Shown: positions 1 to 6,784 of the stretch, in pieces
Numbering within the stretch: the first letter of the stretch is position 1
Layout of the letters: each line of letters opens with the position of its first letter
From: Massilia sp.
Lineage (GTDB): Bacteria; Pseudomonadota; Gammaproteobacteria; Burkholderiales; Burkholderiaceae_D
DNA: 12,298 bases
Assembly (NCBI GenBank): GCA_003484545.1
Contig: DNCF01000263.1
Coordinates: forward strand, 1 to 12,298
Direction of reading: 5' to 3'
Position numbers and translations under genes: made by a program
The notes under the pieces: model-generated
Databases searched by the model: none
The model's input: only the letters and a program-made list of their open reading frames with translations
Told to the model about the DNA's origin: nothing

Positions 1-506
<506 letters not shown>

Positions 507-525
507 GCTTGCCTCTTCCTCGTAA

Positions 526-1773
526 TTAGTTAGTGATGCGGATGCTGTCCAGGTCCTTGAATGCGCGGGTGTTCGAGACGATGAAGCGCTCGCCCGCGCG
601 CGCCCCCGATACCACCTCGACCAGCTTGCCGTCGCTGCCGCCCAGCTGCAGCGTGGTCTTGCGCGCAACGCCGTCCAGCACCGCGAAGGCGTCCTGGCGC
701 CCGCTGCCGTTGAAGGCTTCGCCGCCGTCCAGCACCAGCACGCCGTGCTTCTGGTCGGTGACGATGTTGACGTCGACCCGCATCTTGTTGCGCAGCAGCG
801 GATGGTGCGGCTGGACCAGGTCGACCAGCAGCTTGACGGTGCCGTTCTGGATCTCGGGCAGGATGGTGTGCACGCGCCCAGGAAGCCGCTCGCCGTTCTG
901 CTCGACGCGCACCAGCTGGCCCGGCGCCAGCAGGCGCGCGTGGAAGTCCGACAGGGTCGCCTCGACCCGGTAGTTGTTCAGTTCGGACACGCGCGCCAGC
1001 AGCTGGCCGGCGGCCACACTGGCGCCTTCCTCCTGCACCAGCGACGTCAGCATGCCGGCAAAGGGCGCGGCGACCTTCGCCTGGGCCAGCAGGCGCTCCT
1101 GCTGGGCGATCTGCTTCTTCAGGATTTCCTTTTGCAGGTTGGCGGCGTCGACGCTGCCGGCGGTGGCGCGGCGGCTGTCGGCGATCTGCTCGCGCTGCTG
1201 GCGCAGCTGGATCTCGGTGCGCTTCACGTTCAGCTCCCCCGTCAGCAGGTCTTCTCCCGACACCAGGCCGCTCTGGCGCAGTTTCAGGTTGCGCTCGTGC
1301 CGCGCGCGCGCCGACAGCAGGTCGAGTTCGAGCAGCTCGATGCTGCTGGCGAGCTGCTTGTGCTTCTGTTCCAGTTCGACCTTCAGCGCCGCGATGCGGT
1401 TCTCCTGCTGCGCCAGCTGCTCCTGCAGGGCGTCCAGGGCGAGGCGGATCTCGCGGTCGTCCAGCTCCAGCAGCAGCTCGCCGGCCTTTACCTGCTGGCC
1501 CGGCTTGGCGTGGACCTTGGCCACGCGGCTGACGACCGGGCTGGCCACGACCTCCTCGTGTACGGGGATGACGACGCCGGCGGCGTTCACGGTGTTGGCG
1601 ACGTCGCCACGCCGCACGGTCGAGACGACGATGTCGGCGGCGTCGAGACTGGGCCGCAGCACGCGGTTGACGCCCCAGAAGGCGGCGACCACGCCGGCGA
1701 ACAGCACGATGCCGGCAAGGATCTGCTTGCGCCGGCGGCGGCGGAGAAAAGCGGGGTCGAGAGCCTGGTCCAT
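526..1773 (-). CDS. HlyD/MacA-family periplasmic adaptor (membrane fusion protein)
   Basis: This 415-residue adaptor would link an inner-membrane ABC exporter to an outer-membrane channel or to periplasmic substrate. Seen: an Arg-rich N-terminus (RRRRRK, 11-16), one membrane segment at about 18-37, a split lipoyl-like domain (about 75-110, with PGQQVKAGELLLELDD, and again about 232-265, with APFAGMLTSLVQEEGASV), a Gln/Glu/Leu-rich alpha-hairpin coiled coil between them (about 110-230), then beta-barrel and membrane-proximal domains ending in RITN. The frame stays open upstream to 2166, but that extension is low-complexity, overlaps the pnuC start region and lacks family features. I therefore chose the ATG at 1773, just before the basic patch and membrane helix. 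There is no strong ribosome-binding site ahead of it. It is the first gene of the operon with the ABC ATPase. Confidence 0.9.
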   Translation of the reverse strand: MDQALDPAFLRRRRRKQILAGIVLFAGVVAAFWGVNRVLRPSLDAADIVVSTVRRGDVANTVNAAGVVIPVHEEVVASPVVSRVAKVHAKPGQQVKAGELLLELDDREIRLALDALQEQLAQQENRIAALKVELEQKHKQLASSIELLELDLLSARARHERNLKLRQSGLVSGEDLLTGELNVKRTEIQLRQQREQIADSRRATAGSVDAANLQKEILKKQIAQQERLLAQAKVAAPFAGMLTSLVQEEGASVAAGQLLARVSELNNYRVEATLSDFHARLLAPGQLVRVEQNGERLPGRVHTILPEIQNGTVKLLVDLVQPHHPLLRNKMRVDVNIVTDQKHGVLVLDGGEAFNGSGRQDAFAVLDGVARKTTLQLGGSDGKLVEVVSGARAGERFIVSNTRAFKDLDSIRITN

Positions 1774-1884
1774 GATGCGTAGGTGGTTGTTCTTGTTCTT
1801 CTCATTGCAAGGCCCGTGCCAGGGCGCTTTGCCCCGTGCCTCGGGTAGTCGAGGCCCTGGCGCTGCCCGGCTGCGAACAGGGGT

Positions 1885-1898
1885 GTCCGGATCCGGAC
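1885..1898. promoter_or_regulatory. 14-bp perfect palindrome, candidate operator
   Basis: GTCCGGATCCGGAC reads identically on both strands. It ends 8 nt before the -35 hexamer of the candidate pnuC promoter and sits between two divergent operons, a usual place for a dimeric regulator to bind. No regulator family is recognised from the sequence. High GC makes such palindromes less rare than they look. Confidence 0.3.
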
Positions 1899-1906
1899 GG
1901 TTCGGC

Positions 1907-1935
1907 TTGCGCAATCGGTCGCCAGCTCGCATAAT
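1907..1935 (+). promoter_or_regulatory. Candidate sigma70 promoter for the pnuC-kinase pair
   Basis: TTGCGC (1907-1912) and CATAAT (1930-1935) are separated by exactly 17 nt. The predicted start near 1942 gives a leader of about 85 nt before the ATG at 2027. Judged by eye against the consensus only. Confidence 0.4.
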
Positions 1936-2026
1936 CGCCTGCTGACCTGCCGCCGCGCTCGAAGCAAGCGTATGCAGTTTGAACCCGTCCGCGCACGGCC
2001 CCCCGCCTTCCCGTCGAATCGCCCGA

Positions 2027-2620
2027 ATGAACGAAACACTCGCCGTCCTCGGTTTCAGCACCACGCCCCTCGAACTGATCTCGTTTGCCCTGGCGGTGAC
2101 GACCGTGCTGCTCAACGTCCGCCAGAACCACTGGGCCTGGCTGTTCTCGATCACGTCCTCCGCCACCTATGCGGTGGTGTTCTTCGACGCGCGCCTGTAC
2201 GGCGACAGCGGCCTGCAGCTGGTGTTCATCGCGGCCTCGGTATGGGGCTGGTACCAATGGCTGCGCGGGGCTGGAGAGACGCGCCTGGTGGTGACGCGCC
2301 TGGGCGCCGCCGGCTGGGCCTGGGCGGTGGCGGCGTGGGGCCTGGGCTTCCTCGTGCTGTCCTGGTTCCTGAAGAACTTCACGAACACCGACGTGCCGCA
2401 CATCGACGGCTTCCTCACCGCCGGCAGCCTGGTCGGCCAGCTCCTGCTGGCGCGCAAAAAAGTCGAGAACTGGACGGTGTGGATCGTGGTCGACGTGCTC
2501 TACGTCGGCCTCTACCTGTACAAGGACCTGCACGTGACCGCCGTGCTGTATGCGGTGTTCGTGCTGCTGGCGGCGCGCGGGCTGCGCGCCTGGAGCAACA
2601 TCGCGCAGGTGAAGCGATGA
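2027..2620 (+). CDS. pnuC: PnuC/PnuT-family vitamin transporter (thiamin or nicotinamide riboside)
   Basis: This 197-residue inner-membrane protein belongs to the Pnu family of facilitators, which carry an unphosphorylated vitamin and rely on a cytoplasmic kinase to trap it. Seen: several hydrophobic helices, the family stretch NVRQNHWAWLF (30-40) followed by LYGDSGLQLVF and WGWYQW (73-78), and the binding-helix motif ENWTVWIVVDVLY (147-159). That motif is W-x-x-W-x-x-x-D (Trp149, Trp152, Asp156), where E. coli PnuC as I recall it has Asn in place of Asp. The ATG at 2027 fits the family length; a TTG at 1979 would add 16 residues without homology. The kinase gene overlaps its end by ATGA. Automatic annotation would say nicotinamide riboside. 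The TPP-riboswitch receptor next door and the Asp make thiamin (PnuT) the better guess. Family is firm; substrate is inferred. Confidence 0.9.
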   Translation: MNETLAVLGFSTTPLELISFALAVTTVLLNVRQNHWAWLFSITSSATYAVVFFDARLYGDSGLQLVFIAASVWGWYQWLRGAGETRLVVTRLGAAGWAWAVAAWGLGFLVLSWFLKNFTNTDVPHIDGFLTAGSLVGQLLLARKKVENWTVWIVVDVLYVGLYLYKDLHVTAVLYAVFVLLAARGLRAWSNIAQVKR

Positions 2621-3135
2621 GCAAGCCTTTGCGCATCGCCGTCCTCGGCGCCGAGTCGAGCGGCAAGTCGACCCTGTGCGAGGCGCTGGCCCGGCGCTAC
2701 GACACTGTCTGGGTCCCGGAATACCTGCGCGAATTCGTCGACACGATGGGACGGGTGCCGTTCGAGGACGACCAGTTCGGCATCGCGCGCACCCAGCGCG
2801 AGCGCGAGGACGCCGCCGCCGCGCAGGCGGGGCGCTACCTGTTCTGCGACACCACGCCGTTGATGACGGCCCTGTACAGCCGCGTCTACTGGGGCAGGGT
2901 GGATGCCCGGCTGGCGGAACTGGCGCGCAGCCACGACTACGCGCTGACCCTGGTGACCGCCACCGATACCCCATGGACGCCGGACGGCTTGCAGCGCGAG
3001 TCGGAAGAGGTGCGCGAGATGGTGCACCGGATGGTGCTGGCCGAGCTGAACGAACGGGGCATCCCGTTCGTGTTGATAAGCGGAGACCTGCCGCAGCGCC
3101 TGCGGCAGGTGGAACTGGCGTTGGCCGCCCTTTAG
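2617..3135 (+). CDS. NadR-like single-domain P-loop kinase (candidate thiamin or nicotinamide riboside kinase)
   Basis: This 172-residue cytoplasmic ATP-binding protein matches the C-terminal ribosylnicotinamide kinase domain of NadR (AAA_28 type). Seen: Walker A GAESSGKST (11-19), VPEYLREF (33-40), CDTTPLMT (77-84) and TPWTPDGLQR (118-127), in the order expected of that kinase domain. The HTH and NMN adenylyltransferase domains of full NadR are absent, so it cannot by itself make NAD. Its start ATG overlaps the stop of the transporter gene (ATGA), with AGGTGAAG just upstream, which points to translational coupling and a push-pull role: phosphorylating the vitamin as it enters. Next to a TPP-riboswitch-controlled receptor, thiamin is a plausible substrate; nicotinamide riboside is the alternative. 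It ends two bases into the receptor's stop region on the other strand. Confidence 0.88.
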   Translation: MSKPLRIAVLGAESSGKSTLCEALARRYDTVWVPEYLREFVDTMGRVPFEDDQFGIARTQREREDAAAAQAGRYLFCDTTPLMTALYSRVYWGRVDARLAELARSHDYALTLVTATDTPWTPDGLQRESEEVREMVHRMVLAELNERGIPFVLISGDLPQRLRQVELALAAL

Positions 3136-5276
3136 AAGTCGAACTGCGCCGACACGCGGAAGGTGCGCGGCGCGCCCGGCAGCAGGTAGCCGCCCAGTTG
3201 CTGGGTGACGTCGCGCCAGTAGAACTTGTCGAACAGGTTGTCGACGCGCGCGCGCAGGGTCACGGCCGTCGTGCCCATCTTCAGGCCGTAGGACGCGCCC
3301 AGGCCGAACACGTGGTAGCCCGGCACGTAGACCGTGTTCTCGGGATCGAAGGACTTCTTGCCGGCGTACTGCCACTGGCCGCTGACTTTCAGGCCGGGCA
3401 CCGCCGGCACCGCGTAGTCGGCCCACAGGGTCGTCTTCAGTTCCGGGACGTTGGTGGCGCGCTTGCCGTCGTAGCGGGCGTCGCCCGTGCCTTCCTGCTT
3501 CGCGCTCAGCGCCATCAGGGTGGCGCCGTAGGTCAGGTCGCCGCTGCCGCGCTGGGCGGCCAGCTCGAAGCCGCGGTGCTTCTGGTCGCCGTTGCGGACG
3601 AACCTGTCCGCCGCGTTCGTGTATTCCAGGCCGGTCGTGATCTGGAACAGCGCGGCGCTCAAGGCGACGTCGCCGAACTGGCCCTTGGTGCCGAGCTCGA
3701 ACTGCTTCGAGCGGTTCGGGCCCAGGTCCTCGTTCTCGTTGGTGGTGCCCATCTCGGCCACGCCCCCCGACTGCAGGCCGTGCGCGACGGTGCCGTAGAC
3801 GTTCCAGTTTGGCGCCAGGCCGTAGACCAGCGATACGCTCGGCAGCAGGTAATCGTCCTTGTTCGAGGTCGGGCCGAGTTCGAGTTCGGGCGTCTGGGTG
3901 CTGTCGATCTTGGTGTAACGCAGGCCGGCATGCAGGGTCAGTTCCGGCGTGAGGGTCACGATGTCCTGCACGAACAGCGAACGTTCGCGCTCGGTGTAGC
4001 GTTCCGAGACCGGGCCGGTGCTCGGATTGCCCGGGGCCGGATCGACGACCAGGTTGTTGTAGATGTTGCTGTAGCCGGCGTAGTCGTAGACGTAGTCGCC
4101 ATAGCTGTTGTGGCGCTCGGCGTAGCCGAGACCGGCGGTGAGCACGTGGCGCAGGGCGCCGGTGGCGAAGCGGCCCTGGACCTGGGCCTGGACGCCGAAC
4201 GGGGTCTTGCGCTCGCCGGTGCTCTGGTAATCGTAGACGTCGTAGTCGCCGTTCGAGCAGTAGCCGGGATAGTAGCCGTCGCCCTCGTTGCTGCAGCCGT
4301 AGGGGAAGGCGGTGTAGTCGTCGCGCTTGAACCAGTGCCTGTTGGCGGTGACAAGTGCGCGCCACTCGGCATTCAGGCGGTAGTCGAAGCGCAGGCCGAA
4401 GTTGGCGCTGTCGGTGTCGACCGGTTTGGTCCAGGGCTGGGCATTGAGCAGGGTCTTGGCCGAGACGCCGCGCGGCAGCGCGACGCCGCGAATGAGCTGG
4501 TAGCCCGGCGCGGTGATCTGTTCCTTGTGCTGGAAGTCGGCGTCGAGCTGGAGCAGCGCATCGGGGCTGATCTGCCAGTCGAAGGCGCCCGATATGAACT
4601 GGCGCTCGCCATCGGCGCCTTTCACGTAGGAGCGCAGGCGCTCGGCGGCGGCGTTCACGCGGTAGCCGAAGCGCTTGTCTTCGAAGCGGCCGCCGAGGTC
4701 GACGGCGCCGTACAGGGTGCCGCGCTCGCGTGCCTCGACCGTCGCCGAGCGCAGATCGTTGTTGGTCGGACGCTTGGTGACGAAATTCAGGATGCCGCCC
4801 GGCGCCGCCAGGCCCGACTGCATGCCGGCCACGCCCTTGAGCAGTTCCAGGCGCTCCTTGTTCTCCAGCGGGATCTGGGTGTCCGCGGGAATCGCGATGC
4901 CGTCCTTGCGGTAGCCCGAGTTATTGTTCAGCATGAAGCCGCGCACCGAGAACTGCTCGGCATAGCCGACCGCGTTGTAGGCATCGCCGACCGAGGCGTC
5001 ATAGGCGAGGGCGTCGGTGGCGCTGCGGATCGACAGGTCCTGCATCCGCTCGCGGCCGAAGGCGCTGACCGAAGCAGGGGTATCGATGATCGGCATATCG
5101 GCGAAGCCGCCGACGCTGGCGCGGTCGCTGACCGTCCACTTGCTGCCGCTGACGACCACCGAGGGGATGGCCTGCTCGTTTTCCATGGTTTCGTCGGAAG
5201 CGAACGCGGAGCCGGATACGGCGAACGCCTGCGCGATCGCACAGGCGAGAAGGGAATGCTTGAATACAGGTTTCAT
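3132..5276 (-). CDS. TonB-dependent outer-membrane receptor under TPP-riboswitch control (probable thiamin receptor)
   Basis: This 714-residue beta-barrel transporter would move its ligand across the outer membrane using TonB energy. Seen: a signal peptide (MKPVFKHSLLACAIAQAFAVSG, cleavage near AFA-SD at about 27), a TonB-box-like SVVVSG (39-44), a plug domain (about 55-170, with FSVRGF, ERLELLKG and GGILNFVTKRP), a long barrel, a two-Cys extracellular-loop candidate (CSNEGDGYYPGYC), and a C-terminal QFDF with the aromatic terminal residue typical of outer-membrane barrels. I chose the ATG at 5276 because the signal peptide starts there; the frame is open to 5354. General databases would call it a siderophore receptor because of fold similarity. 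The leader carries a TPP riboswitch, so thiamin or a derivative is the likely ligand. It is convergent with the pnuC-kinase pair. Confidence 0.93.
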   Translation of the reverse strand: MKPVFKHSLLACAIAQAFAVSGSAFASDETMENEQAIPSVVVSGSKWTVSDRASVGGFADMPIIDTPASVSAFGRERMQDLSIRSATDALAYDASVGDAYNAVGYAEQFSVRGFMLNNNSGYRKDGIAIPADTQIPLENKERLELLKGVAGMQSGLAAPGGILNFVTKRPTNNDLRSATVEARERGTLYGAVDLGGRFEDKRFGYRVNAAAERLRSYVKGADGERQFISGAFDWQISPDALLQLDADFQHKEQITAPGYQLIRGVALPRGVSAKTLLNAQPWTKPVDTDSANFGLRFDYRLNAEWRALVTANRHWFKRDDYTAFPYGCSNEGDGYYPGYCSNGDYDVYDYQSTGERKTPFGVQAQVQGRFATGALRHVLTAGLGYAERHNSYGDYVYDYAGYSNIYNNLVVDPAPGNPSTGPVSERYTERERSLFVQDIVTLTPELTLHAGLRYTKIDSTQTPELELGPTSNKDDYLLPSVSLVYGLAPNWNVYGTVAHGLQSGGVAEMGTTNENEDLGPNRSKQFELGTKGQFGDVALSAALFQITTGLEYTNAADRFVRNGDQKHRGFELAAQRGSGDLTYGATLMALSAKQEGTGDARYDGKRATNVPELKTTLWADYAVPAVPGLKVSGQWQYAGKKSFDPENTVYVPGYHVFGLGASYGLKMGTTAVTLRARVDNLFDKFYWRDVTQQLGGYLLPGAPRTFRVSAQFDF

Positions 5277-5382
5277 GAGTTTGCTCGTTTTCGCGCACCG
5301 CGTCGGCGGCGCACTGCTTTCAAAAAAGCCGGAGCCAACGTGGGGGAAGGGCAAACAAGGATGTCGAACTGCGTTGCGCTTT

Positions 5383-5460
5383 CCTTCGCTGGCATTATCC
5401 AGATCAGGTACGAAGGGTATCTCTCACCCGGAACGCGAATTCCAGGACCCCTAGCGAAGG
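5383..5460 (-). promoter_or_regulatory. TPP riboswitch (THI element)
   Basis: On the minus strand the element reads from 5460 to 5383. Stem P1 is CCTTCGCT (5460-5453) pairing perfectly with AGCGAAGG (5390-5383). P3 is CCTGGAA with TTCCGGG around a TTCGCG loop. Next comes GTGAGAGATACCC, a variant of the CUGAGA...UACCC core, followed by the near-invariant CTGATCTGGATAATGCCAG (5407-5389) of the pyrophosphate-sensing arm. This matches the family consensus very well. It ends 106 nt before the receptor start. TPP binding is expected to lower receptor expression. The expression platform is unclear: the 106-nt spacer has a hairpin at 5293-5312 close to the start codon, but no clean intrinsic terminator, so translational control is possible. 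Confidence 0.95.
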
Positions 5461-5464
5461 CGCG

Positions 5465-5473
5465 AGTGTACCA
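5465..5473 (-). promoter_or_regulatory. Candidate extended -10 promoter for the receptor
   Basis: On the minus strand TGGTACACT carries an extended -10 (TGn) and a TACACT hexamer immediately before the riboswitch. A start 6-8 nt downstream falls within the first bases of P1. A TTGACA lies at 5504-5499 (minus), but its 28-nt spacing rules it out as the partner -35. Confidence 0.4.
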
Positions 5474-5515
5474 CGGGCTTCTGACGCTGTGGTGGTTCTG
5501 TCAATTGACGGGGTG

Positions 5516-5544
5516 GTAGGGTGGACACCGCGTGGCCACGCGGT
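5516..5544 (+). repeat. REP-like palindrome, copy A1
   Basis: This divergent copy begins GTAGGGTGG and ends CCACGCGGT. It contains the perfect 16-bp palindrome CCGCGTGGCCACGCGG instead of the usual core. It lies just upstream of the receptor promoter region. Confidence 0.7.
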
Positions 5545-5586
5545 ATGGCACAAATGATCAATCGAAACGTGACGATGGATGCGTAC

Positions 5587-5614
5587 GTATGGTGGGCACT
5601 TGTGCCCACGCGGT
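5587..5614 (+). repeat. REP-like palindrome, copy A2
   Basis: GTATGGTGGGCACTTGTGCC followed by CACGCGGT. The stem is GTGGGCAC with GTGCCCAC. It continues with TCTCACCG, a flank it shares with copy B1. Confidence 0.75.
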
Positions 5615-5704
5615 CTCACCGGTTGTGCAGACGGAACTTCATGCGAGGCCGGGCTGGCTGCATGACGGGGAGTGCCTGTCGCGTTGCGGTATGCAAGAGC
5701 ACGA

Positions 5705-5731
5705 CCGCGTGGGTTCAAGAACCCACCCTAC
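5705..5731 (-). repeat. REP-like palindrome, copy A3 (inverted)
   Basis: Read on the minus strand it is GTAGGGTGGGTTCTTGAACC followed by CACGCGG. The stem is GTGGGTTC with GAACCCAC. Confidence 0.8.
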
Positions 5732-5770
5732 AAAAGCGGCGTTCGGACGCCAACGTTCGCACCGGGTTGC

Positions 5771-5798
5771 GTAGGGTGGGTTCTCGAACCCACGCGGT
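5771..5798 (+). repeat. REP-like palindrome, copy A4
   Basis: GTAGGGTGGGTTCTCGAACC followed by CACGCGGT; same stem as A3. It lies about 50 nt beyond the stop of the minus-strand gene at 5851, so it could also act at that mRNA's 3' end. Confidence 0.8.
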
Positions 5799-5850
5799 AA
5801 GACGTCCGCAAATCGAAACGCACGCGACGAACGTCTCACGGCGCAAACCG

Positions 5851-6576
5851 TCACATCAACAACACCTCCCCATCTTCCGGGATCACCACCCGCGTGTTCT
5901 CCGGATAATCCTCCCGGCCATCGAACCGGTGGCAAAACACCGTTTCCTGCGCATGGTTGCGCAATTCCTGGCTCGTATGCAGCGTCGCGACGAGCCGTTC
6001 GCCGTCGAGCAGGGCGACCGGCACGTCGCGCAGGCGGCTGCAGACCGAGACGCCCAGCTTGCGCGTCACCGCCCACACCATCGGCTTCTGGTACCAGGGC
6101 AGCAGCTTGCCGACCGAACCGCGGGCGTCCTCGAGCAGGTGGCGCATCGCGCCGATGGTCCAGGCCTCGCGCGGCAGGGTCGGCACCAGCACCAGGTTGA
6201 CCGACAGGTCCTCGCTGCGCCGGTTGATCAGGAAGTGGCCGTGGTCCTCGGCCAGGCGGTCGTTCACGGGCACCATGAACAGGCCGTCGGCGCGGCGCGC
6301 GACCGGCATCGTTTCGTGCTCGCCTTCGAGCCAGACCTGGAGGTCCTCGATGCGCACGGCCTGGTGCGTGGGGCGCAATTGCACGGCCACGGCGGCGCGC
6401 CCGCCCAGGGCCTGCTGCACCGCCTTGGCCATCGGATAGAACAGGTCGCGGTAGGGCACCAGGCGCGCGCGCGGCCCCTTGACCTCGACCGTCTGCACCG
6501 GCTCGCGTGGCGCGTCGATGGCGGCCGCCGCGCTGCAGGCGCACAGGAGAACGAGCAGCAAGAACAGTCTTGGCAT
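5851..6576 (-). CDS. Exported protein of unknown function
   Basis: I do not recognise this 241-residue protein. The N-terminus MPRLFLLLVLLCACSAAAA is a signal peptide; a poor lipobox (LCAC, Cys14) leaves open a lipoprotein, otherwise cleavage after the Ala run gives a soluble periplasmic protein. The mature part is mixed alpha/beta in character with no recognised catalytic motif and no further membrane helix. Two Cys in the mature part (Cys179 and Cys215) could form a disulfide. The start at 6576 has GGAG at suitable spacing. It is a single-gene unit flanked by the REP cluster on one side and by a divergent helix-hairpin-helix gene on the other. Coding is supported by length, signal peptide and ribosome-binding site. 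Confidence 0.82.
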   Translation of the reverse strand: MPRLFLLLVLLCACSAAAAIDAPREPVQTVEVKGPRARLVPYRDLFYPMAKAVQQALGGRAAVAVQLRPTHQAVRIEDLQVWLEGEHETMPVARRADGLFMVPVNDRLAEDHGHFLINRRSEDLSVNLVLVPTLPREAWTIGAMRHLLEDARGSVGKLLPWYQKPMVWAVTRKLGVSVCSRLRDVPVALLDGERLVATLHTSQELRNHAQETVFCHRFDGREDYPENTRVVIPEDGEVLLM

Positions 6577-6690
6577 GGCCAGCTCCGGACGGCTTCCTGG
6601 GAAAACCAGATGCTTTCACGGCTGTGCGAAAACTTCAACACGCAGTATTGGCAGTGTCGGTTTCGCGGCACAGTAGGCGCTTGATCCGGC

Positions 6691-6718
6691 TCAACAGTAA
6701 CAGGTCAACAGTACTGAC
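6691..6718. repeat. Imperfect 14-nt tandem repeat in a divergent promoter region
   Basis: TCAACAGTAACAGG is followed directly by TCAACAGTACTGAC: the first 9 nt are identical, the rest diverged. It lies in the 208-nt gap between the orphan exported protein (minus) and the ComEA-like gene (plus). It could be a paired regulator site. No clear promoter hexamers were found in the gap. Confidence 0.35.
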
Positions 6719-6784
6719 TCCCGGACGTTAAGCGCGCTGGACGGCATTCGCCGTTCCTGTACCTGTCACGACTATGGAGACCAC

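Larger units (their letters stand above)
1774..2026. other. Divergent intergenic region between the exporter operon and the pnuC-like gene
   Basis: It holds the candidate plus-strand promoter and the palindrome listed separately. It also has two overlapping inverted repeats, GCCAGGGC (1818-1825) with GCCCTGGC (1854-1861), and GCCTCG (1838-1843) with CGAGGC (1850-1855). These are mutually exclusive stems that could fold in the leader of the minus-strand exporter mRNA. I could not find a TPP riboswitch consensus here on either strand, nor a convincing minus-strand promoter. Confidence 0.5.

Noticed and set aside
1979..2026. TTG start at 1979 for the pnuC-like gene
   Set aside because: The added residues are Pro/Arg-rich and not family-like; ATG 2027 gives the expected length and N-terminus.
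1774..2026. A second TPP riboswitch ahead of pnuC
   Set aside because: No CTGAGA-like core and no GATCTGGATAATGCCAG-like arm on either strand.
1774..2166. N-terminal extension of the membrane fusion protein to 2166
   Set aside because: It would overlap the pnuC start, lacks a signal or family sequence, and places the membrane helix about 150 residues in. ATG 1773 is better.
3132..5276. Siderophore (iron) role for the TonB receptor
   Set aside because: Fold similarity alone would suggest it, but the TPP riboswitch in its leader is stronger evidence for thiamin. No Fur-box-like site was recognised upstream.
5499..5504. TTGACA as -35 of the receptor promoter
   Set aside because: 28 nt from the only plausible -10; at 17 nt the sequence is GAAGCC.
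2676..5519. Very long plus-strand open frame (947 codons) antisense to the receptor gene
   Set aside because: Low-complexity Ala/Val/Gly/Arg-rich translation with no motifs; a shadow of high-GC coding on the other strand, where a full TonB receptor is evident.
5516..5798. CRISPR array
   Set aside because: Copies are palindromic, irregularly spaced, in both orientations and diverged; no uniform spacers and no cas genes.
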